The notes beneath the pieces were generated by a model. It was not told the DNA's origin. It saw nothing but the letters and a program-made list of their open reading frames with translations, and made no database searches. Below are positions 18,332 through 26,426 of a stretch of DNA of 64,000 bases, piece after piece; positions within the stretch are counted from its first letter, which is position 1, and each line of letters opens with the position of its first letter. Made by a program: the position numbers and the translations under genes. The DNA is taken from NCBI RefSeq assembly GCF_001612845.1, contig NZ_BDBF01000001.1, positions 62,001 through 126,000 on the forward strand, read 5' to 3'. Source of the DNA: Nocardia elegans NBRC 108235. GTDB taxonomy: Bacteria > Actinomycetota > Actinomycetes > Mycobacteriales > Mycobacteriaceae.

Positions 18332-18347
18332 GTTGTTAGCTAACAAC
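18332..18347. promoter_or_regulatory. perfect 16-bp palindrome at the CYP157-like P450 start
   Basis: GTTGTTAGCTAACAAC is a perfect palindrome that begins three bases upstream of the ATG at 18329. Sites of this form (TTAGCTAA core) are bound by TetR- or MarR-type repressors. If the mRNA starts near the ATG or the translation start is the TTG at 18278, the site would cover the core promoter. No regulator gene is adjacent. Confidence 0.5.
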
Positions 18348-18443
18348 GTAACCTCATGCTTGTGGTGAGAATAGGTGCTACGGCAGCCCTCCAGCTAGCG
18401 TTTGCGTAAAACGGACAGCCTGCCGGGTGAGGTAAGGGGCGCA

Positions 18444-19484
18444 TCAAAATTCTCGCCACAACGACAACAGGACGTCTCGTCGCTCGGGACGGCGCAGGCA
18501 GCCCGGGTTGAGTGACGGGGCGAGCCCCGCTGCGGCGAGGTGCGCAGCAGCATCGCTCACCAGCACGGGTTCCAGTTCGGGGCGGTATCGCAGGTGGCAG
18601 CCGACGGCGCCGCGACTGCGAGGGATCAGGCGCCCCTCCGAGACGACGACGTGCGGTGGCGAGATCCATTCTTCGCCTTCATCTTCGTACCGAAACAGCA
18701 CGATGTCATCTACATGGTAGTGCTGGTCGAGCTTCGAGAGGCGCAACCATTCCAGCTGATAGGTGGCGGCAGGAACGGATCTGCGCACCCTGCGACGGTT
18801 GCGCTTCTCGAATTCGCTTTCAGTGTCGGATGAATACCAGTATTCGACGTCCAGTATGAACAGTCTGCCCAGAGACTGTAGGGGCGACTGTTGCGTCGGG
18901 ACGGGCTCCGAGGCCACCCCGATCAGGGGTGATGGTTTGCCCCGGTCCCATTCCGTCTGCGCCCAGTCGATGAACGAATCGTCGACGAGGTCGAGACCGC
19001 GGCTCCTCTGCTCCGCGACGAATGCGTGTACCTGCCTTATTAATTCGCGATAGTCACTGATGACGACCGCTTCGTCGATAGTGGTGGAATGGTGAGAGGC
19101 GTTGGCGGAGCCGATAACTGCCACAGTTTGTGTCGCCGCCACCTTGGCGTGCAGTCTTGGTGACGAGTAGATTTCGACGCCGCGGCCGAGCAGATCTCGC
19201 AGCGACTCGGGGGACGTGGCGTGGGCGCGCAACGCCGAGCTTCCGGCATTGACAATCAGGATGTCCTCACCTCGTAGCGGGAGCAGTTCATTCGCGGTGT
19301 CTCCAAGGTAGGCAATCGCTGCAGAGCGTGGGCCCGGTGTGGGTAGGGCGCGGGTGATTTCCGGCCACGGGTCGGTCCTCCAAAACTGGTGGCTGCACCA
19401 CCACGGCGCCCCGGTCGACGCAGGCGCCACACGGCTGATTGCCCGAATCACTGTCTTGAACGACCGAGCTGCCGAGCATGGCAT
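18444..19484 (-). CDS. phospholipase D-like (HKD) protein
   Basis: A 346-residue protein with one recognisable PLD motif, SPRLHAKVAATQTVAVIGSA, in its first half. The HxK pair and the GSANAS turn are kept, but the Asp of HxKx4D is replaced (HAKVAATQ), so activity is uncertain. The N-terminal strand region AIAYLGDTANELLPL resembles the PLDc_2 start; the rest (about residues 180-346) is not recognised. Similar proteins occur in restriction or helicase contexts as nucleases. The start is unsure: homology seems to begin near residue 30, and no good ribosome-binding site was found for the ATG at 19484. Confidence 0.5.
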   Translation of the reverse strand: MPCSAARSFKTVIRAISRVAPASTGAPWWCSHQFWRTDPWPEITRALPTPGPRSAAIAYLGDTANELLPLRGEDILIVNAGSSALRAHATSPESLRDLLGRGVEIYSSPRLHAKVAATQTVAVIGSANASHHSTTIDEAVVISDYRELIRQVHAFVAEQRSRGLDLVDDSFIDWAQTEWDRGKPSPLIGVASEPVPTQQSPLQSLGRLFILDVEYWYSSDTESEFEKRNRRRVRRSVPAATYQLEWLRLSKLDQHYHVDDIVLFRYEDEGEEWISPPHVVVSEGRLIPRSRGAVGCHLRYRPELEPVLVSDAAAHLAAAGLAPSLNPGCLRRPERRDVLLSLWREF

Positions 19485-19635
19485 GACTCGGCGCTACACC
19501 GCCTGGGAAATCGACCACGCCATCTGGTCGGCCGGACGTCAGCTCCCACCCGGCCGTGAAGCGCCGGCGACTTCCGCTTCTACCCGCCGCCGCTCACCAT
19601 GCCGACGTACCGGCAAGCCGGTGCGCAGAAACCGG

Positions 19636-20316
19636 TTACGAGGCGTGTGGAAGATTGCGCCGCAGCAGGTCTTGCGCCACCAGGACAGTCAGGCGTTTGC
19701 CCTCCGCGGGCGGCATCTCGGTGAGCCAGAGAAACCCTTGGTCCTTGCCTGCCAACCCGATGTTCAGGATCAGATTCCCACGACGGACAACCAGGCCTAC
19801 CGTCGTCGCCGCACCGGGTGCACCGGTCGGCGAAAAAAATGCCTCGTCACCGATTCCCGCGACACCGCTGCCATTGCCGAGACCGAGCACTGTGGGGAAC
19901 TCTTCGTCGAAAGCGAAGGTGTGCTTCGCGCGACCGATACCGTCCGCCCCATCGTAGCGACTGATGGCGTACGAAAGGCGACGCAGATCGACACCATCAA
20001 CCCCTTCGACTTGTCCCCACCCGCACACGGCCGTGAAATCTGGCGCCTCCACGCCGGAATCCGCGGCACGACCTTCGGCACGGCCACGCTCGAAATTGTG
20101 CGTCTGCGTCTGCGCCAGTGTCGATTCATCGAGCTGACACTCGGGACGCGGAACAACTCCGGAAGATTCGGAGCCTTTCGGTTGGTGGGTGCTGTGATAT
20201 CTGATTCCCACAGCAACCGACCCTGCAACGACCAGAATTACCGCGAACGATGCGATGATCTTTGCTCGGTAACCCCGGCGAGGACGATCGGTTACGGTGA
20301 CCGACAGCTGGTTCAT
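19636..20316 (-). CDS. membrane-anchored DUF3558-like protein
   Basis: A 226-residue protein with a basic N-terminus, one membrane segment (KIIASFAVILVVAGSVAVGI, about residues 18-38) and an extracytoplasmic domain. The order of a CQLD near the start, a central VCGWGQVEG and the late EMPPAEGKRLTVLVAQDLL matches the layout of DUF3558-like proteins, here with a membrane anchor instead of a lipobox. It overlaps the upstream 134-residue gene by four bases (ATGA), so it belongs to the second ESX cluster. Confidence 0.6.
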   Translation of the reverse strand: MNQLSVTVTDRPRRGYRAKIIASFAVILVVAGSVAVGIRYHSTHQPKGSESSGVVPRPECQLDESTLAQTQTHNFERGRAEGRAADSGVEAPDFTAVCGWGQVEGVDGVDLRRLSYAISRYDGADGIGRAKHTFAFDEEFPTVLGLGNGSGVAGIGDEAFFSPTGAPGAATTVGLVVRRGNLILNIGLAGKDQGFLWLTEMPPAEGKRLTVLVAQDLLRRNLPHAS

Positions 20317-20717
20317 CGGATCTCGCCCTCGTGGAGATCAGAAACACGTACCGCAAGTACGGTCGCAACGGCGCGCAGCCAACGAGCCACGAGATCGTCG
20401 GTTTCCACGGACCTCCCGACGCCCGCCGCTGCCACCAACCACTGCTTGATCAGCGCGGTCTGCTCCGGCGCCGGCAGCGGCTCAGCCAATTCGAGGGCGC
20501 GGTGCGTTCCACCTGCCTGCACGAAGTCAGCCAAGTAGGCGACCGACTTGGGAAGTGTTCCGACATGATCCAGCGATACCGCGGCACCGACGGCGCCGAT
20601 GCCGAACAGATCGCGGCGCGCGACGTCGTTGTCACCTGACAGACCGGCAGCAAGCATTCCGGGAATATCGAAAGCCGCCAGTTGGGCGTCGGAAAACGAT
20701 TCCAGTCCGCTCGTCAT
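20313..20717 (-). CDS. hypothetical protein in the protease-effector operon (possible immunity or chaperone)
   Basis: A 134-residue acidic, helical protein with no recognised domain, signal or membrane segment. AAGGAG lies six bases before the ATG at 20717; ATG 20720 and GTG 20732 are alternative starts. It begins 18 bases after the papain-like effector gene and overlaps the next gene by four bases. A small acidic cytosolic protein in this position could be an immunity protein or a secretion chaperone, but this is inferred from position only. Confidence 0.55.
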   Translation of the reverse strand: MTSGLESFSDAQLAAFDIPGMLAAGLSGDNDVARRDLFGIGAVGAAVSLDHVGTLPKSVAYLADFVQAGGTHRALELAEPLPAPEQTALIKQWLVAAAGVGRSVETDDLVARWLRAVATVLAVRVSDLHEGEIR

Positions 20718-20735
20718 CATCGACTCCTTCACAAG

Positions 20736-22292
20736 CTAGTGCGGTAGCAGAACACCGCCGACATTCGGGGGAAGAGCGGTCTGCGGCTTCTGATCCGGGC
20801 CGGGAAGGTCGTTCACATGGCCGTTGATGAATGCGTCTTCGCTGATCCAGCCGGTATTGCCCCACGGATTGTAGATTTCCAGCTGGTCACCTTTGTGACC
20901 GATGACCAGCATTTGATGACCCCCGTTGCCGTTCACCTGGAATGGCACCGGCTGCCCTTGATCGACGGCACGTTCGATGTCGGGCAGCACGTTGCGTCTG
21001 TCACCGGCATTCCCGAGATCGTGAAGGTCGTAGGTCTGACCGGTGTAGCGGCCTATATCCTCGTTCGCGATAGTGCGACCCTCGTCGGGATACATGCCAT
21101 CCGCTCCGAACAGTTGGTGAGCCTTGTCGATAAGGCTCCCTTCGTCGCGACCGTGGTCGTACGTGGTCGCCTGCTCGTCACGGAGGCGGCGCAGGAATGC
21201 GTCCTTACTTGTCGACGCGGGATCGTCCGGCTTGTTCCCGGTGGTCAGGGATAGCGCATAGGCGGGATCCACCATCGCCCGGGCCATCACGGTCGATGAC
21301 GCGACACAGGTCGGATATGCGCCCTGGGTCCACGAACCGGCATTCGGCTTCCCGCTGCTGTCGAATGTGCCGTCCTGGTATTCGACGGACGCGGATTGTG
21401 TTTGTGTCACGATCGGTGTCAGCTTCTGCTCCAGCCATTTCGGATCGTCGCCGTGGCCGTGAATCAGTTCCCCGAACTTCGACACCTCGTCGACACTGTG
21501 CCCCGCGGCCAGGGTTTTCATCAGGTAGGCCCGCTCCTGGGGCGACTTCGCGTGCGTGAGCAGATCTTCCATGCGTTTGCGGTCGGCGTCGCTGAGCCCG
21601 TCGAGACGTTGCGCCGCGCGCTGGGCCTCGGATTCGGACAGGATCAGATTGTCGTTGTGGGCACCGTCGGGAATGGCACTTTCCGCCAGCACAAGTTTGT
21701 CGGAATTATCCAGGTTGCCGGTGTTCATCGCATGTGCGCGGGCCTGGTCGGTCAGTGCTTCCAGATCCCGCACCGCCACCCGCGAGGCCTCGGCTGCCGC
21801 GAGATAGGCCGCGGCCAGCCCCTCTCCGGCTGATCTGCCCAAACTGCGCGCGGTTTCGTACTCTTTGTGATCGCACGCGTCGACAGCACGCCGCAGTGGA
21901 TCCTGCGCGTCCCCGAACTTGCGGTGCGCGTCGGCGAATCCTGCGGACAGATTCGCCAGAATCTTCTTGGCCTTATCGAATACCTGACCGCTTTCTTTGA
22001 TGTCCTCGGTCACCGCGACCATGACATCACCGGCGAGATCACCGGTGCGGCCGACCCACACCTCCGGCAGGTCTCGCTGGGTCGCGTTTTCCATATCGAA
22101 CGCGACCTGATCGATGGGGCCGCATGCTTTTCCGAAGGCGTCCGCAATCAACTGGACCGCGTCGCTGTCGCCTTTGGGCGCCGGCACGCCGGCCAGGCTC
22201 GCAATGGCAGCAGGCACCACGAGCGGAGCCGTGCTCAAATTGCTCATCTCCAGCCGGCCGAGGGCCGTTCCGATGGTGTCGAGTTCGGACAA
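20736..22292 (-). CDS. WXG-type protein with C-terminal papain-like cysteine protease domain
   Basis: A 518-residue protein. The N-terminal half (about 30-200) is helical with a WxG turn (LPEVWVGRTG) and resembles ESX substrates. The C-terminal half has a papain-fold triad in the right order: Cys329 in GAYPTCVASS, His459 in GGHQMLVIGH and Asn near 477 in IYNPWGNTGW. This resembles C39-like and other papain-like peptidases. It has no classical signal peptide, so export by type VII secretion is the likely route. It may be a secreted protease toxin or a host- or wall-directed effector. It lies 12 bases downstream of a WXG-like gene, with a small acidic gene after it. Confidence 0.65.
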   Translation of the reverse strand: MSELDTIGTALGRLEMSNLSTAPLVVPAAIASLAGVPAPKGDSDAVQLIADAFGKACGPIDQVAFDMENATQRDLPEVWVGRTGDLAGDVMVAVTEDIKESGQVFDKAKKILANLSAGFADAHRKFGDAQDPLRRAVDACDHKEYETARSLGRSAGEGLAAAYLAAAEASRVAVRDLEALTDQARAHAMNTGNLDNSDKLVLAESAIPDGAHNDNLILSESEAQRAAQRLDGLSDADRKRMEDLLTHAKSPQERAYLMKTLAAGHSVDEVSKFGELIHGHGDDPKWLEQKLTPIVTQTQSASVEYQDGTFDSSGKPNAGSWTQGAYPTCVASSTVMARAMVDPAYALSLTTGNKPDDPASTSKDAFLRRLRDEQATTYDHGRDEGSLIDKAHQLFGADGMYPDEGRTIANEDIGRYTGQTYDLHDLGNAGDRRNVLPDIERAVDQGQPVPFQVNGNGGHQMLVIGHKGDQLEIYNPWGNTGWISEDAFINGHVNDLPGPDQKPQTALPPNVGGVLLPH

Positions 22293-22304
22293 GTGCGGTC
22301 GACC

Positions 22305-22736
22305 TCAATTCGTGTGCGGGGTCGGCTGCGGGGGCAGCTCTGTCGGCGGGAGGTCACCCGACCCCGACGAGACGCCTGGCTGACCTGCTGTCGTCACACC
22401 CGGCTGAGTGCCACCCGGCTGGACTGTCGGCGCGACGGACTGGAAATTGTGTGACCAATGCACATCGGTCTGCTGGTAGTGGACTGCCGTGTCGCTGAAC
22501 TTGCGGTTGAGTTCGTCCAGCGCGCCGGCATTGATCGATAATTCGTCGGTCCACGCACCGAGAAACGTTCGATAGGCGTCCAGGGCGCCCGTATCCCCGA
22601 AGACGTTGTCGTCGCTCTCACCGAGAGCGGTGAGCGACTTCGATATGGCACGAAGATCATTCGCTCGCTGCACGGCGAAGTCGGCCAATCGCTGAATACC
22701 CGCCAGATCAGCGGTCAGCCAGTTCGCATCCCCCAT
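22305..22736 (-). CDS. WXG100/EspC-like small secretion partner
   Basis: A 143-residue protein with about 95 helical residues followed by a Pro/Gly/Thr-rich tail. The helical part (AGIQRLADFAVQRANDLRAI, then a turn and a second long helix ending VHYQQTDVHW) has the layout of small ESX-secreted proteins. It is the first gene of the operon and probably pairs with the WXG domain of the protease-containing protein encoded next. Confidence 0.55.
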   Translation of the reverse strand: MGDANWLTADLAGIQRLADFAVQRANDLRAISKSLTALGESDDNVFGDTGALDAYRTFLGAWTDELSINAGALDELNRKFSDTAVHYQQTDVHWSHNFQSVAPTVQPGGTQPGVTTAGQPGVSSGSGDLPPTELPPQPTPHTN

Positions 22737-22907
22737 ATCCGATCCCCCCGCTCAGTCCTGCATCGCGGAAGACTATCAGCAAGAACAAGATTCGCGCGAT
22801 CCGCGGTGGAGGTTTGCCGCTCGCACGTCGGTTGGTCGGCAGCCCGGCTGAGCGGCATCTCGCGGTGTACCTGCATGGCCGGTCGGCGACGAACCGCAGC
22901 ATCACGA

Positions 22908-23429
22908 TCAGTCCACCTCGTCGGCGGCCGACAGTGCGGCACTCGCGGCCAGCCGTGACAGGCAGTCGGGGAAGCAGTCGCGATGGACTTCCCAGAGTCG
23001 CCGCGCGCAGTCGGGTTCGAGCTGAGTGGGTTCCCAGGTGCAGTCGTTCAGCGGGAATGCATGCACGGCGAGGGATTCGGCCACTCCCCTACGCCAAAGC
23101 CGAGCGGGTGCGGTGGTCGCGAGGTCGAAGTCGGCGATGATGCGTTCGAGTTGGTCGTCCACGTGCGCCAGGTCGGTGACGATGATCGCTTCCGCACCCA
23201 AGCCCGCCGCGATGGCGAGGGCGTAACCGACCGGATCGTGGGTGCCGCCGGGCAGCCGGATGGTGAAGAGCCAGCGGTAACCGAGATAGTTTGCTTGGCA
23301 TTGAATCTCGAGGTCATGGGCAGCGGCATCACGGCCCGAGATCTCGACCCGCACCAGTCCGAGCGCAGCTGGTCGCACTGTCGCCACCGGGCCGGCGATC
23401 GATGAACCGCGTGGGCTGGTGCAACTCAT
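22908..23429 (-). CDS. serine-recombinase-like protein without a clear catalytic serine (copy 1)
   Basis: A 173-residue protein whose first 110 residues follow the layout of a resolvase N-terminal domain: ALGLVRVEISGRDAAAHDLE (where active enzymes have RVS), the helix leading to NYLGYRWLFTIRLP, DPVGYALAIAAGLGAEAIIV and then DLAHVDDQLERII. The catalytic Ser of RVS is replaced by Glu. The C-terminal part is unrecognised. The start at 23429 overlaps the stop of the preceding gene by four bases (ATGA). It is related to the protein at 23709-24335. The resolvase reading is my inference from pattern, not from a search. Confidence 0.5.
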   Translation of the reverse strand: MSCTSPRGSSIAGPVATVRPAALGLVRVEISGRDAAAHDLEIQCQANYLGYRWLFTIRLPGGTHDPVGYALAIAAGLGAEAIIVTDLAHVDDQLERIIADFDLATTAPARLWRRGVAESLAVHAFPLNDCTWEPTQLEPDCARRLWEVHRDCFPDCLSRLAASAALSAADEVD

Positions 23430-23719
23430 CGCGAGCACTCTTTTCCGCTCCGGTCGCGGCGTTCGGTGATCGTCGGGCAGCCCGACAATGCAGCAATGTC
23501 GGCCCAGAATTCGTGCTGAATGAGGTCCCACAGCCGAGACCACCTCGGATAGCGCTCACGTGCGTCGGCCAGATCCGTACCCGCTCCGAATTCGACGATC
23601 CGCCCCGAGACCACACCCGTGTCGTATACCGCCGACACCTCGATCCATCCACGGGGACCGCGCCGTACCCGCCACGTGGCCCGCAGCCCGCCGACCTCAC
23701 TGAATCGCTCACCGCCCAT
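23426..23719 (-). CDS. small hypothetical protein between the two recombinase-like genes
   Basis: A 97-residue protein, starting at an ATG with AAGG eight bases upstream and overlapping the preceding gene by eleven bases. It has a beta-rich first half (LRATWRVRRGPRGWIEVSAV, YDTGVVSGRIVEFG) and a helical second half ending in a basic tail. No family recognised. An earlier ATG at 23794 would overlap the upstream gene by 86 bases. Coupling to both neighbours suggests a shared function. Confidence 0.5.
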   Translation of the reverse strand: MGGERFSEVGGLRATWRVRRGPRGWIEVSAVYDTGVVSGRIVEFGAGTDLADARERYPRWSRLWDLIQHEFWADIAALSGCPTITERRDRSGKECSR

Positions 23720-24335
23720 GGGCCTGCCTTCGCAGTCGTGGGTGCAACGGCGCAGCGGCAATTCCGCTATCGGACAGCATGATTCCGCGCTCATTCACCC
23801 GGTCTGCTGCGGTGACGGCGGGCGGGGTCATCTTCCCGGCCGCCACCAACCGGGTGAGAGCATTGGACTTGCGCGCACACTCCAGCGCCGAGCACCCCCG
23901 GTGCTGCTGCATGATCCGCACGGCCTCGTCCACCGACAGCGTGTGATCGGGAAAAGCATGGGCCCGTGCATCGTTCATGCACACTCGCGCCCACGTCTGC
24001 GGCGGGCAGACGGTCTCCAGATCGCAGATCTCACACACCCGCGCCGGCGAATGATCGACCGCCTCGAGATCGAACACGACCACCGCCGCGACGGTCATCC
24101 CGCAGACGACATCGAGGAGATACCCGATCGGATCGTCGAGATGATCGGGCGGACATACCGTGTACACGTACCGGTACCCCAGCATGTCGGCGTGCCGACG
24201 CATGGCAACGATATGACGTGAAGCCTCAAGTCTCGCAACGTCATTGCGTAGAAATCCGACGACTCTCGGCCTGCCGTCGCCGGAAACCTCGCAGTCGAAC
24301 GGCGGGCACGATTGCGGCCTCGATAGCGCAGACAT
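23709..24335 (-). CDS. serine-recombinase-like protein without a clear catalytic serine (copy 2)
   Basis: A 208-residue protein with the same layout as the copy at 22908-23429: RVVGFLRNDVARLEAS where resolvases have YxRVS, then the helix before DMLGYRYVYTVCPP, DPIGYLLDVVCGMTVAAVVV, and FDLEAVDHSP. Both copies share LGYR, DPxGY and the hydrophobic strand before D-L-x-x-V-D. The catalytic Ser is again absent (RND). The C-terminal half has several Cys (CEICDLETVCPPQ) that might bind metal. The ATG at 24335 is chosen because the homology starts soon after it. It is divergent from the XRE regulator at 24617. Confidence 0.5.
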   Translation of the reverse strand: MSALSRPQSCPPFDCEVSGDGRPRVVGFLRNDVARLEASRHIVAMRRHADMLGYRYVYTVCPPDHLDDPIGYLLDVVCGMTVAAVVVFDLEAVDHSPARVCEICDLETVCPPQTWARVCMNDARAHAFPDHTLSVDEAVRIMQQHRGCSALECARKSNALTRLVAAGKMTPPAVTAADRVNERGIMLSDSGIAAAPLHPRLRRQAHGR

Positions 24336-24616
24336 TGGCAAACCTCGCTGGAGTGACGGACATTCGGAGCGCGGCACCCGGCCCCCGACTTCCCGTCGAC
24401 CACCGCGATGACGGGTTCGGTGATCGGCGAGGGCTCCCTGCACGCGCCGGGTGCCGCGCATCCACAACGACAGCACCGCCCCTGACCAGGAACAACCTGG
24501 CCACGGAAATCCGTTGGAGAAGCACCGAATCCGCAGGATCATTTCCGTCGGCTATGGCAAACTGATTCCGCTCCCTGCTGTCCACTGTTCCGTCTACCGA
24601 GGGGTAACCAGAAGAG

Positions 24617-25504
24617 ATGGCCGAGGAAGACAGCACCCTGCCGCGCCGCCAATTGGGCCGGCTGCTGCGCCAGTATCGCGAGGAGATCGGGTTCACGATG
24701 GCGCAGGCCGCCCGGCTGGTGGAGGTTGGTACGACTACGTTGCATCGGCTCGAGAGGGGGACTGCGGATAAGGTTCGAGTGCGGATCGTGCAGCATTTGT
24801 GTGAGATATACGAGCGTTCGTCGTCCGAGACGGCGACGTTGAAGCATTTGGCCGAACAGGCCGCGGTGAAGAACTGGTATCACGAGTACAGCGACCTGCT
24901 GCCGGGCAACTTCGACAACTACGTCGAGCTGGAAAGTGCTGCAAGACATCTCGTTTCGTATCAGGAACTTGTTCCCGGCTTACTCCAAACCGAGGCATAC
25001 GCGCATACCGTGATGCGCAGCTTCGTTCCGAAGGAGTCGGAAACGACGCTCCAACAACACGTTGCCCTGCGAATGAAGCGGCAACTCATTGTCAAGAGAC
25101 GCGCGGAGCCGGTTACGCTCGACGTCGTTTTGCACGAATCCGCCCTTCGACGAGTTGTCGGCGGCCCGAAGGTCATGGGTTCCCAACTCCGCCATCTGGC
25201 CGATGCGAGCACGCGCCCCAACGTGCAGTTGCAGGTGCTCCCGTTCAGCGCAGGCTTGCCGATGGGCCTGGTCCCAGGACCATTCGTCATATTGAACTTC
25301 GGCCTGAACGGCAAGGGCAAGCCGGTAGAACCGACGGTTGTCTACGTGGAAAGCGTTCTCACGACGGCCATCTACCTGGAAAAGCAGGCTGACGTCGATC
25401 GCTACTGTGAGGTATCAGCAGCCCTACACGACGCGGCGCTCGACCCGGTGAACAGCAGGATGCTGCTACGGAAGATCGCGAAGGAGTACGAACAGTGGAT
25501 GTGA
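24617..25504 (+). CDS. XRE-family regulator with DUF5753 domain
   Basis: A 295-residue protein with an N-terminal helix-turn-helix (LGRLLRQYREEIGFTMAQAA, then VEVGTTTLHRLERG) and a DUF5753 domain from about residue 95, with PGLLQTEAYAHTVM and LHESALRRVVGGPKVM. This is the standard actinobacterial regulator paired with a DUF397 protein, and the DUF397 gene overlaps its 3' end by ten bases. Such pairs control development or stress responses in Streptomyces (WhiJ-like) and may work as regulatory switches. AGAAGAG precedes the ATG. Confidence 0.88.
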   Translation: MAEEDSTLPRRQLGRLLRQYREEIGFTMAQAARLVEVGTTTLHRLERGTADKVRVRIVQHLCEIYERSSSETATLKHLAEQAAVKNWYHEYSDLLPGNFDNYVELESAARHLVSYQELVPGLLQTEAYAHTVMRSFVPKESETTLQQHVALRMKRQLIVKRRAEPVTLDVVLHESALRRVVGGPKVMGSQLRHLADASTRPNVQLQVLPFSAGLPMGLVPGPFVILNFGLNGKGKPVEPTVVYVESVLTTAIYLEKQADVDRYCEVSAALHDAALDPVNSRMLLRKIAKEYEQWM

Positions 25505-25707
25505 ATCTCACTGGCGCAGAATGGTTCAAGAGCAGCCACAGTCAGGGGACATCGGAGTGCGTGGAGGTCGCGTGGCTGGCCGACGGCGCGGTCGGTGTCC
25601 GTGACTCCAAGCACCCGACCGGCCCAGCGCTTATCTTCGCGCCAGCCGATTGGGACGCCTTCACCTCCTCCGTAAAGCACGACAGGCTCACCGATCCCAT
25701 TGCATAG
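25495..25707 (+). CDS. DUF397 protein
   Basis: A 70-residue protein with the full DUF397 pattern: WFKSSHSQGTSECVEVAW, then VGVRDSKHPTGPALIF and the final DWDAFTSSVK. It overlaps the XRE/DUF5753 gene by ten bases and is translationally coupled to it. The family partners with and modulates the adjacent DNA-binding protein. Confidence 0.9.
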   Translation: MDVNLTGAEWFKSSHSQGTSECVEVAWLADGAVGVRDSKHPTGPALIFAPADWDAFTSSVKHDRLTDPIA

Positions 25708-25819
25708 GCACCCCGGTGCGCTCGTCGGCGGCTACCGCTCAGCATCTTGAATCCGATTCGCCGAGCGGTGGTCGCGACGAACTCAATGCAGACATCTGCC
25801 CCTGGGTTTAGTTGATCAG

Positions 25820-26053
25820 GTGGCGAATGAGCGAGAGGTGCAGCGCGCCAAGGGGAAAGTGTGGCGCTGAAACGGAAGGCGGGCCACCGGGATAGAGACC
25901 GAAGACGGTTCACACGTCTGGTTCGGTCTGGACTCCCTCGGCGAGCACAAGAATTTCGGCGACGTAGCCCTCGATGACACCGTCGAAATCGAATACGAAG
26001 CAGCTCAGCACGATTCACATGATCTTCGGGCCATCAAGGTTACTTGGCCCTGA
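25820..26053 (+). pseudogene. cold-shock-like domain gene interrupted by an in-frame TGA
   Basis: From the GTG at 25820 (or 25838) the frame reads VQRAKGKVWR, a TGA at 25868-25870, then NGRRATGIETEDGSHVWFG and on to DVALDDTVEIEYEAAQ, RAIKVTWP and the stop at 26051-26053. The pattern, K-V-x-x-W-(stop)-N and then G-x-I-E, D-D-T-V-E-I-E-Y-E-A and R-A-x-x-V, matches the small divergent cold-shock-like proteins common in actinobacteria. TGA replaces what is probably a TGG tryptophan codon. A single-base nonsense change or sequencing error would explain it; everything after the stop keeps the frame. Confidence 0.55.
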
Positions 26054-26373
26054 ATCTCATTGTCGGAGCCGTCCGAAACTCCGCCGATCGTGGTCCGACA
26101 GGTCCTCGGCCCCAAGGCGATGGCCTGCACCGAAGCACTCAACCTGAGTGACTGGCCTCAGCCCCAGCTGCCCGCTCTTATGCGAAACCGAAGTGAGCCA
26201 CTGCTCATGGGATCGGCGGTGCCGCGGGCGCAGAGCCAGACGGGGTGTACGGGCGAAAGGGATTCGGGTGCACAAGGATCGAGGTCGATAGCGAAGCTTT
26301 CGCGCTGCTTCGGATGTTCGCACGTCGGAATCGCCGGGACGTAACGGCCGCAAACACCGTCGCGATACATCCT
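26054..26373. other. intergenic region before the defence operon
   Basis: I see no supportable gene. The open frame around 26060-26344 has no family pattern and has poor codon use. The stretch probably holds the promoter of the large plus-strand operon starting at 26427. Confidence 0.3.
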
Positions 26374-26404
26374 CGACTCGGCACACGCCGGGATCTTCGA
26401 GTCG
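26374..26404. promoter_or_regulatory. inverted repeat upstream of the defence operon
   Basis: CGACTCG (26374-26380) and CGAGTCG (26398-26404) form a perfect 7-bp inverted repeat with a 17-base spacer, ending 22 bases before the first start codon of the operon. It could be an operator or a leader hairpin. Confidence 0.3.
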
Positions 26405-26426
26405 CAGGAACGGAGATAGGACGAAC

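Noticed and set aside
19339..20538. 399-residue plus-strand open frame across the PLD-DUF3558-like junction
   Set aside because: It is antisense to two supported minus-strand genes and shows no domain pattern.
26060..26344. Possible small gene before the defence operon
   Set aside because: No recognisable pattern, poor codon bias and no ribosome-binding site.
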